In this document: in pieces, positions 1-6,597 of the stretch
Numbering within the stretch: position 1 is the stretch's first letter
Layout of the letters: the number at the start of each line of letters is the position of its first letter
Source: Pseudomonadota bacterium
GTDB lineage: Bacteria; Pseudomonadota; Alphaproteobacteria; Rhizobiales; Hyphomicrobiaceae
Assembly: GCA_023423275.1 (NCBI GenBank)
Contig: JAFAFW010000039.1
Span: 1 to 12,266, forward strand
DNA: 12,266 nucleotides
Direction of reading: 5' to 3'
Notes under the pieces: model-generated
Told to the model about the DNA's origin: nothing
The model's input: the letters and a program-made list of their open reading frames with translations, nothing else
The model's database searches: none
Translations under genes and position numbers: made by a program

Positions 1-2
1 AG

Positions 3-2291
3 ACGCGACGCGGAGACGATCCGCGCACATTACAGACCGAACCGGCGCTGCGTGTCATCATGCGGCGCCTTCGGGAAATCATGGCCGAGCCCGGCGATGG
101 CCAATCGCGGCTCGACAAGATCGTGCGTCAGATTTCCGGCCTGATGGTCGCCGAAGTCTGCTCGATCTACCTGAAGCGGCAGGATGGCTCGCTGGAGCTG
201 TTCGCCACCGAAGGCTTGAACAAGGAAGCCGTGCACAGCACTCGCATGAAGCGCGCGGAGGGCCTCGTCGGCCGCTGTGCGGAACTCGGCGTGCCGGTGA
301 ACGAGCCGGACGCGCAATTGCATCCGGCCTTCTCGTATCGGCCCGAGACGGGCGAAGAAATCTATCACTCGCTGCTGGCGGTGCCGATTTTGCGCGGCGG
401 CACCGTGTTGGGTGTTCTGGTGGTGCAGAACCGGACCCGACGCGAATATTCCGACGAGGATGTCGAAGTCCTTCTCACCACGGCAATGGTGGTGGCCGAG
501 CATCTGCTGTCCGGAGATGTGGCAGGCGCGGGCGCGGCGGCCGAGATCGGCCGCTCACTCACCGGTGTGGTCAAAGGCGAGCCGATTTCCGACGGAATCG
601 CCCTCGGCCACGTCGTGCTGCATGAGCCGCGCGTGGTCGTCACCAAGCTTCTGGCTGAAGATGTGGGCCAGGAGCTCGAGCGTCTCGAAAACGCCGTTCA
701 TGCCTTGCGCACCGGGCTTGACGAGTTGCTCAGCACGGAATCGTTGTCGCAGGCTGGCGACCACCGGGAGGTGCTCGAAGCCTATCGGATGTTCGCCAAT
801 GATCGGGGCTGGGTCCGCCGGATGGACGCAGCCATCCGGGAGGGGCTGACGGCGGAAGCCGCTGTCGAGCGCGTGCACAACGCGACGCGGACCCGCATGT
901 TGCGGCAGAACGATCCGTACTGGCGCGAGCGCCTGCGCGATCTGGACGATCTGTCGGACCGGCTGCTGCGCATTCTTGCCGGGCGCACGACGGCGGCGCG
1001 GGAGGGACTGGAGCTTCCGGCCGATACCATCCTGATTGCCCGCACGATGGGACCTGCGGAACTGCTGGATTACGACCGCTCGCGGATGCGCGCCCTGGTG
1101 ATCGAGGACGGCACCGGGCAGAGCCACGTGGGTATCGTGGCGAAAGCACTGGGTCTTCCGGCTATCGGCCAGGCGATGGGGATCATTGAGCGCGTCACCA
1201 CCGGCGATCCGGTGATCGTGGACGCGGAGACCGGGGACGTGCATCTGCGGCCTTCGGGCGAGGTGGTGGCCGCCTATTCCGACAAGGTCCGCTTCCGGGC
1301 CCGCCGGCAGCGCCAGTACCGGGCTCTGCGCGATCGCCCGACCGTGACCAAGGACGGCGCCAGAATTGCCTTGCATGTCAACGCCGGGCTTCTGGTCGAC
1401 ATGCCGCACCTGGCCGAGTCCGGTGCACACGGCATCGGCCTGTTTCGCACCGAGCTGCAATTCATGATCGCCTCGACATTTCCGCGCCGCGACCGGCAGA
1501 CGGAAACCTATCGGCAGATTCTGGATGAGGCGGGTAGCAAGCCCGTGGTATTCCGCAGTCTCGACATCGGTGGCGACAAGATCCTTCCCTATATGCGTCA
1601 TCCGAAGGAGGAGAACCCTGCCCTCGGTTGGCGCGCGATTCGCATGTCGCTCGATCGATCGGCCCTGTTTCGCATCCAGATCCAGGCACTTTTGCGTGCC
1701 GCCAACGGGCGTGAGCTCAGTGTGATGATCCCGATGGTCTCAGTCGTCTCGGAGGTCGAGGCGGCCAAGGCTCTGATCGCGCGGGAGGTTCAGTTGTTGC
1801 AGGCGCGCGGGATGCCGCCGCCATCCCGGCTCCGCATCGGGGTGATGGTGGAGGTGCCGAGCCTGCTCTATGAGCTGGACGCCCTGATGCCTCTGGTCGA
1901 TTTCGTTTCGGTCGGTAGCAACGATCTGATGCAGTTTCTGTATGCGGCCGACCGCTCCAACAGCCGGGTGTCGCATCGCTACGATTCCCTTTCGGTGGCG
2001 TCGCTGCGTGTCCTGAGGCAGATCGTTCAAGCGGGCGCACGCCACGATGTGCCGGTGACGCTGTGCGGCGAGATGGCAGGCCGCCCACTGGAGGCGATGG
2101 CCTTGATCGGGCTGGGTTTCCGCGCCATTTCGATGTCTCCTGCCTCGATCGGCCCGGTCAAGTCGATGATCCTGTCGCTGCATGCGGGTCGCTTAGCCGT
2201 GCTGCTGGAGGACCTGCTTGAGAGCCGCAGCGGCAAGGTCCGCGAGGATCTGTTGCGGTTCGCCACAGCTGAGGGGATCGAGCTGTCATGA
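3..2291 (+). CDS. ptsP: PtsP, phosphoenolpyruvate-protein phosphotransferase of the nitrogen PTS (EI-Ntr), 5' end outside window
   Basis: Cytoplasmic enzyme I of the nitrogen PTS: it autophosphorylates from PEP and passes the phosphate to NPr and then EIIA-Ntr, a regulatory rather than sugar-transporting relay. Residues are numbered from the ATG at 60. An N-terminal GAF domain covers about 10-150 (it contains RPETGEEIYHSLLAVPILRGG). The enzyme I N-domain follows at about 170-300. The swivelling phospho-His domain has His356 in GQSHVGIVAK. The C-terminal PEP barrel has LFRTELQFM, SLDIGGDK, VSVGSNDLMQF and the acid/base Cys669 in LCGEMAG. The frame is open from base 3 with no ATG, GTG or TTG before 60, and homologues I recall begin 12-20 residues before the RRLRE motif, so the true start probably lies upstream of the window; ATG 60 is the fallback. 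The motif around His356 is atypical (see findings). prfA follows after 92 bases. Confidence 0.93.
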   Translation, partial: TRRGDDPRTLQTEPALRVIMRRLREIMAEPGDGQSRLDKIVRQISGLMVAEVCSIYLKRQDGSLELFATEGLNKEAVHSTRMKRAEGLVGRCAELGVPVNEPDAQLHPAFSYRPETGEEIYHSLLAVPILRGGTVLGVLVVQNRTRREYSDEDVEVLLTTAMVVAEHLLSGDVAGAGAAAEIGRSLTGVVKGEPISDGIALGHVVLHEPRVVVTKLLAEDVGQELERLENAVHALRTGLDELLSTESLSQAGDHREVLEAYRMFANDRGWVRRMDAAIREGLTAEAAVERVHNATRTRMLRQNDPYWRERLRDLDDLSDRLLRILAGRTTAAREGLELPADTILIARTMGPAELLDYDRSRMRALVIEDGTGQSHVGIVAKALGLPAIGQAMGIIERVTTGDPVIVDAETGDVHLRPSGEVVAAYSDKVRFRARRQRQYRALRDRPTVTKDGARIALHVNAGLLVDMPHLAESGAHGIGLFRTELQFMIASTFPRRDRQTETYRQILDEAGSKPVVFRSLDIGGDKILPYMRHPKEENPALGWRAIRMSLDRSALFRIQIQALLRAANGRELSVMIPMVSVVSEVEAAKALIAREVQLLQARGMPPPSRLRIGVMVEVPSLLYELDALMPLVDFVSVGSNDLMQFLYAADRSNSRVSHRYDSLSVASLRVLRQIVQAGARHDVPVTLCGEMAGRPLEAMALIGLGFRAISMSPASIGPVKSMILSLHAGRLAVLLEDLLESRSGKVREDLLRFATAEGIELS

Positions 2292-2383
2292 CGCTTCGCG
2301 GGCTTGACGGAATCGCTCGCGGTATCCGATCTATCGCGGGCACTGGCGGCCGCAGCCGCTAACCGGGCGACGAGATCAATCCA

Positions 2384-3472
2384 ATGAGTTCGGATACAGA
2401 AGAGAAATTCGAGAAGCTCATCGCGCGATGGGAATCGCTGCAGGCTGAGCTGAGCCAGGGCGTGGGTCAGGCGGCCTATGCCAAGCTGAGCAAGGAATTC
2501 TCCGATCTGACGCCGGTCGTTACGGCGATCCGATCTCTGCAGACCGCCGAAGGCGAGCTGGCCGACCTGACCGCACTCGCTGCCGATGCAACCTCTGGCA
2601 GGGACATGGTGACGCTGGCCGAGCAGGAAATCGAGGAACTGAAGCCAAAGCTTGCCGATCTGGAAGAAAAGCTCCGGCTGCTGCTGCTTCCCAAGGATGC
2701 CGCCGACGATCTCAGCGCGATCGTCGAAGTGCGGGCCGGAACGGGCGGCGACGAGGCGGCGTTGTTCGCGGCGGACCTGTTCCGCATGTACCAGCGCTAT
2801 GCCGATCTCAAAGGCTGGAAGACGCAGGTTATCTCCATGTCGGAGAACGACCTGGGCGGATTGAAGGAAGTGGTGGCCTCGATCTCGGGGCAGGGCGTTT
2901 TTGCACGTCTGAAGTTCGAGTCCGGTGTGCATCGCGTGCAGCGGGTGCCGGCCACCGAGGCCAGCGGACGGATTCACACTTCCGCGGCAACCGTGGCGGT
3001 GCTGCCCGAGCCGGAAGATGTCGACATCGATATCAAAGCGGAAGACATCCGGATCGATACGATGCGCGCGGGTGGCGCCGGTGGCCAGCACGTCAACAAA
3101 ACCGACTCGGCGGTCCGCATCACGCATATTCCAACCGGAATCGTGGTCGTGTCGGCGGAAAAGTCCCAGCATCAGAACCGCCGGCTGGCGATGCAGGTGC
3201 TGCGCTCGCGCATTTTCGAGATGGAACGCCAGCGCACCGCCGATGAACGCGCCGCGCAACGCAAAGGCCAGGTCGGCTCGGGTGATCGCTCACAGCGCAT
3301 CCGGACCTATAATTTTCCTCAAGGACGCGTCACCGACCACCGCATCAATTTGACGTTGCATAAACTCGACGTCGTGCTGGAGGGCGAAGGGCTCGACGAG
3401 CTGATCGATGCGCTCACGACCGACCATCAGACGACCTTGCTGGCTGCGGCCAATGCACACGATGCCGCCTGA
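2384..3472 (+). CDS. prfA: Peptide chain release factor 1 (RF1)
   Basis: Class I release factor that reads UAA and UAG in the ribosomal A site and triggers hydrolysis of peptidyl-tRNA. The 362-residue length is normal for RF1. The codon-recognition tripeptide PAT is at 189-191 within VPATEASGRIHTS, which marks RF1; RF2 would have SPF. The catalytic GGQ is at 233-235 within GAGGQHVNKTDSAVRI, and Gln235 is the residue methylated by PrmC. The N-terminal third is helical and charged, as expected for domain 1. The start at 2384 gives the usual N-terminus; only a weak purine-rich stretch precedes it, so translation may partly depend on flow from ptsP 92 bases upstream. The 3' end overlaps the start of prmC, a widely conserved pairing of substrate and modifying enzyme. 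No frameshift, as expected for RF1. Confidence 0.97.
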   Translation: MSSDTEEKFEKLIARWESLQAELSQGVGQAAYAKLSKEFSDLTPVVTAIRSLQTAEGELADLTALAADATSGRDMVTLAEQEIEELKPKLADLEEKLRLLLLPKDAADDLSAIVEVRAGTGGDEAALFAADLFRMYQRYADLKGWKTQVISMSENDLGGLKEVVASISGQGVFARLKFESGVHRVQRVPATEASGRIHTSAATVAVLPEPEDVDIDIKAEDIRIDTMRAGGAGGQHVNKTDSAVRITHIPTGIVVVSAEKSQHQNRRLAMQVLRSRIFEMERQRTADERAAQRKGQVGSGDRSQRIRTYNFPQGRVTDHRINLTLHKLDVVLEGEGLDELIDALTTDHQTTLLAAANAHDAA

Positions 3473-4352
3473 GAGCGATGGACGAACCGCCGATGCCGCG
3501 ATTGCGTGGGCGACGGCAGAACTGAGCAATGCCGGCGTCGAGGGTCCGGCACGTGATGCACGAATTCTGGTCTCGGCCGCGACGGGAATGGATCGCGTTC
3601 AGCTTCTTGCCCGTCCGGATGTCATACTGAGCGGGCCGCAGATCGAGCGGGTTCATGATTTCGTCCGCCGCCGCAGACGCCGCGAGCCGGTCTCGCGCAT
3701 TCTGGGGCACCGTGCATTCTACGGGCGGGAGTTTGCGATCTCGCCGTCGACACTGGATCCGCGGCCCGACAGCGAGACCCTGATCGACGCGGCGCTGGAA
3801 CTTCTCGCGGAGGATGGGGCCAATCGGGATGCGAGGCTGCGGATCGTCGATATCGGAACGGGATCGGGGTGTCTGCTGGTGACGCTGCTGGCCGAGTTGC
3901 CGCACGCGGCCGGATTGGGAACTGATATCGACCCGGAGGCGTTGCTGTTGGCGAAGGGGAATGCATCGGCACATGGCGTTACGGAACGAGCGGAATGGTC
4001 CGTATCGCGTTCACTCGAGGGCCTCGACGGGCCGTTCGATCTGCTGATTGCCAACCCGCCCTACATCCCAACGGGCGACATTGCCTCTCTGGAGCCTGAA
4101 GTCCGGGATCACGACCCAAGATCAGCGCTCGATGGTGGTTGTGACGGACTGGATGTCTATAGAGAGATTGCAGCCGGCCTGCTGCGCGTCGTTCCGGAAG
4201 GATGGGCGATTTTCGAGGTCGGAGCCGGGCAGGCGGATTTGGTTAAGACATTACTTACGGACGTGGCTTCAGCGCCGGCTACACCTTTGGTGCGGGTCTT
4301 TCGTGATTTAAATGGGGTTGACAGGTGTGTGGCATGGAAGGCACGCCATTGA
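3453..4352 (+). CDS. prmC: PrmC/HemK, release factor glutamine N5-methyltransferase
   Basis: S-adenosylmethionine-dependent methyltransferase that methylates the side-chain amide of the GGQ glutamine in RF1 and RF2, raising termination efficiency. Numbered from ATG 3453, the product has 299 residues: an N-terminal helical substrate-binding domain (about 1-110, with PVSRILGHRAFYGREF, the typical hinge region), then a Rossmann methyltransferase fold with the SAM-binding motif VDIGTGSG at 132-139 and the hallmark glutamine-binding NPPY at 201-204, followed by EVRDHDPRSALDGG, also characteristic of PrmC. Three ATGs are possible: 3408, 3453 and 3462. The 3408 version adds residues unlike family members, while 3453 and 3462 both fit; none has a good ribosome-binding site, as expected for a gene whose start lies inside prfA and is probably translationally coupled. 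Confidence 0.95.
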   Translation: MHTMPPESDGRTADAAIAWATAELSNAGVEGPARDARILVSAATGMDRVQLLARPDVILSGPQIERVHDFVRRRRRREPVSRILGHRAFYGREFAISPSTLDPRPDSETLIDAALELLAEDGANRDARLRIVDIGTGSGCLLVTLLAELPHAAGLGTDIDPEALLLAKGNASAHGVTERAEWSVSRSLEGLDGPFDLLIANPPYIPTGDIASLEPEVRDHDPRSALDGGCDGLDVYREIAAGLLRVVPEGWAIFEVGAGQADLVKTLLTDVASAPATPLVRVFRDLNGVDRCVAWKARH

Positions 4353-4541
4353 ACGGATCAAGAAAACCTCTTGGAAGTTCCGGGAGTCCGAGCTAATGTC
4401 CGGAACAGGCGGAATGAAGCGCAAGCGCATAAGTGCAGTCCAAGGTCCAGGGCTGTCCCACGCGGGCGCTAGTCAACCGAGCGAAACGGTCGAGGTGCTC
4501 GTTGCGGGTACCGGTCAATCGACTGGCAGCCATAGTTGGCA

Positions 4542-4574
4542 GCGCCGTTTCGTGAAACGCGCCTTTTCCCTTTT
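4542..4574 (+). terminator. Probable intrinsic terminator of the ptsP-prfA-prmC unit
   Basis: The left arm GCGCCGTTT (4542-4550) pairs with AAACGCGC (4555-4562) around the loop CGTG, giving 8 base pairs with one bulged C. It is followed by TTTT (4564-4567), CCC and TTTT (4571-4574). The interrupted T-tract and the bulge make it weaker than the clpB terminator. It lies 190 bases after the prmC stop, an unusually long 3' tail. Confidence 0.5.
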
Positions 4575-4670
4575 GGAATAGTTGGCGACCTTTTCGTGAG
4601 TGTCTGAACCCAAAGAATAAAGACAGTGCGGCTGTGCGCGTGACGGGTCCGATCTGCGCTCAGAAGCCCA

Positions 4671-4702
4671 CGCATCGAGTAAAACTGACATGTGTCGATG
4701 CG
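4671..4702. promoter_or_regulatory. Perfect 8-bp inverted repeat upstream of the DUF4167 gene
   Basis: CGCATCGA (4671-4678) and TCGATGCG (4695-4702) form an exact dyad separated by 16 bases. It lies about 85 bases before the DUF4167 start. It could be an operator for a dimeric regulator (half-sites 24 bases apart centre to centre) or a stem-loop in the 5' UTR. Its function is not known. Confidence 0.4.
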
Positions 4703-4786
4703 ACGGGTAATGATCGGGGCCGGAATGGCCACCGTCAGGTCGAGGTTACAGTAGTTGTCATCTGAAGAAGTACGAGAATGGAGCCC

Positions 4787-5590
4787 ATGAGGCAGGGACA
4801 GCAGAACAGGCGAGGCCGCGGTCGGAATCGCAATGGCGGTGGCGGTAAGGGTCCGCACCACAATCCTCTGACGCGCAGCTTCGAATCCAACGGCCCCGAC
4901 GTCAAAATCCGGGGTACCCCCTCGCACATCGCCGAGAAGTACATGTCTCTGGCACGCGATGCCCAGTCGTCTGGAGACCCTGTTCTGGCTGAGAATTATC
5001 TGCAACACGCAGAACACTACAACCGCATCATCATGGCCTTCCGCGAACAGACGATGCAGCAGTCGGGCGAAGCCGTGAATGGCAATGGCCGTCATCGCGA
5101 AGCCGGTGAAGGCGATGAGTTCGGTGACGACGACGGGGACGAGGCCGAGAGCTTCAACCCGCAAATGCGCGGACATGAGCCGCAACCGCGTCCGTCCGGA
5201 CAGCCGCGCTATGACGATCGTCCGCAACGCTATTCCGACGACCGTCCGCATCGGCAGCATCACGATCAGGGCCGTGGCATGCGTGAGCGGTATCATGATC
5301 GTTCGAGCCAGAATGGCGAGCGCCCGGCCCAGACGATGCAGCCGCAGGCCCAACCGCAACAGCAACCTCAGCCTTCTGCTGAACAGCCTGCAATGGATGC
5401 GCCGCAGCCCGCACCGCGTTCCGAAGCGCCACCGCGCCGGCGCGAGCGGTTTGCAGCCACCAATCACGAGCAGCCAGAGTTTCTACGCAGGCCGGTTCGC
5501 CGGCGTCGTGAAGCACCGCCGCCGAGCGAGGATGCCGGCGCGCCCAACGGCGCCGCCGAGGAAACCGACGGCGACAGCACGTCGGCCTGA
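4787..5590 (+). CDS. DUF4167 domain protein with disordered Pro/Gln/Arg-rich tail
   Basis: Unknown function. Numbered from ATG 4787 the product has 267 residues. Residues 1-22 are Arg/Gly/Asn-rich (RRGRGRNRNGGGG), like an RG-type nucleic-acid-binding tail. Residues 26-88 are the conserved core: NPLTRSFESNGPDVKIRG, then two helices (HIAEKYMSLARDAQ and AENYLQHAEHYNRII) resembling a helical hairpin. Residues 90-267 are low-complexity, rich in Asp, Arg, Pro and Gln, with no predicted globular part, but with a basic FLRRPVRRRR near the end. There is no signal peptide or membrane segment, so it should be cytoplasmic. The start at 4787 gives the family-typical MRQGQ N-terminus and has GGAG just upstream; ATG 4778 would add three residues. 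It lies between prmC and clpB, a position I recall for this family in Hyphomicrobiales; a role in translation or RNA binding is only inference. Confidence 0.9.
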   Translation: MRQGQQNRRGRGRNRNGGGGKGPHHNPLTRSFESNGPDVKIRGTPSHIAEKYMSLARDAQSSGDPVLAENYLQHAEHYNRIIMAFREQTMQQSGEAVNGNGRHREAGEGDEFGDDDGDEAESFNPQMRGHEPQPRPSGQPRYDDRPQRYSDDRPHRQHHDQGRGMRERYHDRSSQNGERPAQTMQPQAQPQQQPQPSAEQPAMDAPQPAPRSEAPPRRRERFAATNHEQPEFLRRPVRRRREAPPPSEDAGAPNGAAEETDGDSTSA

Positions 5591-5612
5591 GATTCACGGC
5601 AGGATAAAGCCC

Positions 5613-5638
5613 TCTGGAGGCCGCCTTAGGCCTCCGGA
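5613..5638. terminator. Hairpin between convergent DUF4167 and MOSC genes, possible bidirectional terminator
   Basis: TCTGGAGGCC (5613-5622) pairs with GGCCTCCGGA (5629-5638), giving a 10-bp stem with one G-U pair and a 6-base loop. The loop and first stem base contain the MOSC stop codon (5626-5628). There is no T-tract on the + strand side; the - strand side runs into a short CTTTAT. It is placed correctly for a shared terminator of convergent genes but lacks the classic U-run. Confidence 0.45.
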
Positions 5639-6402
5639 ACGGGGACAGGATCGTCAGTGCTGATCGTTCCGCCCCTCACCACCTTCGCATAGACGCCAAG
5701 ATCGGAGTGTCCCCAGTTGCGCAGCAGCGTGGCTGGGATTGCCATGTCGCGGGCGGCGGTGGCTGGATCGACGTTGGTCGCATCGCATCGCTGCGTGCGC
5801 TTGTAGACCGCAAGCCGGGTCTCCCCGATCTCCACATTGCGTTCGAGCCAGGAAAACTCTTCCCAGGGCTCCAGACCTTCCAGATAGACATTGGCGCGGA
5901 ACCGCAGCGGAGCGACGGGGCGGCCGATGACGCGCTCGACGTCGCGCACTGTTGCAAGATTGACGATGTGAAGGCACTTGGCCGCAACATCGGAAAAGCT
6001 GTGTCCCGGTGCGAAGACGATCTTGGGCGGACCACGAAGGGACGCAGACATGAACGCGGCCATGAACTGCTCGATCATCTGTCGTCCGATGGTTGTCTTC
6101 AGGTTGCCGCGCGCAACCTGCTTACCATCCCGCATGATGGTCAGATCATGCGTCGTGTCATCGAAACGGGTCTGGAGGGCAGCCAGGCGTTCATCGCGCA
6201 TCAGCATCAGGAAATTGATCTTGGGCAAATGGCGCGGCTGGGTGGGATCGAAACGGCCTGGACCGTTCTCGATGGCATAGGCCCGGTCGAACGGGACTGT
6301 CTCGCTGGTCGTGAGAGTGACGCGGTCCAGGGGTTCCGGTGACAGCCCTTTGACCGGATAGCGATACAAGCTGGCGATCCGGGGGCCAATGCTATCGGAC
6401 AT
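5626..6402 (-). CDS. MOSC domain-containing protein (YcbX/mARC-like architecture)
   Basis: Predicted cytoplasmic protein of 258 residues from ATG 6402. An N-terminal MOSC beta-barrel domain (about 6-110, opening IASLYRYPVKGLSPEPLDRV) is followed by a MOSC domain (about 125-255). The conserved cysteine is Cys206 in KRTQRCDATNVDP; in this superfamily it binds molybdenum cofactor or carries sulfur. The DLGVYAKVVRGG segment near the C-terminus is also typical. MOSC proteins act in molybdenum cofactor sulfuration or as small molybdoenzymes reducing N-hydroxylated compounds; the substrate cannot be read here, and no ferredoxin domain is attached. An in-frame GTG at 6414 would add four residues, but neither start has a strong ribosome-binding site. 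It diverges from clpB and converges on DUF4167. No other molybdenum gene is in the window. Confidence 0.88.
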   Translation of the reverse strand: MSDSIGPRIASLYRYPVKGLSPEPLDRVTLTTSETVPFDRAYAIENGPGRFDPTQPRHLPKINFLMLMRDERLAALQTRFDDTTHDLTIMRDGKQVARGNLKTTIGRQMIEQFMAAFMSASLRGPPKIVFAPGHSFSDVAAKCLHIVNLATVRDVERVIGRPVAPLRFRANVYLEGLEPWEEFSWLERNVEIGETRLAVYKRTQRCDATNVDPATAARDMAIPATLLRNWGHSDLGVYAKVVRGGTISTDDPVPVPEA

Positions 6403-6449
6403 CGAGCGTTCCACGACGGATGATTTTTGCAGCGCAAGGAGGATGCCCC

Positions 6450-6480
6450 CTTTTTGAGGACCGCGGCAACCCTATATCAG
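6450..6480 (+). promoter_or_regulatory. Candidate heat-shock (RpoH-type) promoter of clpB
   Basis: CCTATATCAG (6471-6480) fits every fixed position of the alphaproteobacterial heat-shock -10 pattern CYTATNTNNG. CTTT (6450-6453), three of four matches to the -35 CTTG, lies exactly 17 bases upstream, the spacing of that consensus. It predicts a 5' UTR of about 110 bases. The consensus is quoted from memory of alphaproteobacterial heat-shock promoters; use of this site is inferred from ClpB being a classic RpoH target. Confidence 0.55.
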
Positions 6481-6582
6481 CCATGACGGGTTGGGGGGTG
6501 CCTTTGGGGCCCAGATCAATGCCGTTGCAACATTCCTGACGTACCGGCGTTCAGACCGTGCCATGTGGCGGCTGGCCGCGCG

Positions 6583-6590
6583 AAGGAGGA
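6583..6590 (+). promoter_or_regulatory. Strong ribosome-binding site of clpB
   Basis: AAGGAGGA ends 7 bases before ATG 6598. This fixes the clpB start at 6598 instead of the in-frame ATG at 6565, whose extension would read through the Shine-Dalgarno itself. Confidence 0.85.
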
Positions 6591-6597
6591 AGAACGA

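Larger units (their letters stand above)
4353..4786. other. Intergenic region between prmC and the DUF4167 gene
   Basis: A 434-base stretch with no convincing gene. It holds a 7-bp inverted repeat 25 bases after the prmC stop (GTTCCGG 4377-4383 with CCGGAAC 4400-4406, no T-tract), a terminator-like hairpin with T-runs (4542-4574), and a perfect 8-bp dyad (4671-4702). A purine stretch before ATG 4778 and a GGAG three bases before ATG 4787 are the only translation signals. I found no convincing promoter; the nearest -35-like box, CTGACA at 4685-4690, lies inside the dyad and has no good -10 partner. The gap suggests the DUF4167 gene is its own transcription unit. Confidence 0.7.

Noticed and set aside
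555..1601. Long - strand open frame (348 codons) opposite ptsP
   Set aside because: No recognisable domain and a composition typical of the reverse frame of GC-rich coding DNA; ptsP motifs on the + strand explain the region.
2288..2362. 24-codon frame overlapping the ptsP stop as ATGA
   Set aside because: The overlap looks like coupling, but the product is Gly/Arg-rich low complexity, and no good ribosome-binding site is present.
2027..3259. Long - strand open frame (410 codons) opposite ptsP and prfA
   Set aside because: It runs across two unrelated genes and their gap and is His/Arg/Leu-rich, the mark of a shadow frame.
4312..4581. 89-codon + strand frame starting inside prmC
   Set aside because: It begins within prmC, has no ribosome-binding site or recognisable sequence, and reads through the terminator-like hairpin.
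4469..5467. 332-codon - strand frame opposite DUF4167, with hydrophobic stretches
   Set aside because: The apparent membrane segments are the reverse reading of Asp/Arg/His codons of the DUF4167 tail; the + strand gene has a conserved core.
6436..6457. AAGGAGG directly followed by ATG and a stop after four codons
   Set aside because: With no spacing between Shine-Dalgarno and ATG it cannot initiate efficiently, and it lies upstream of the predicted clpB transcription start.
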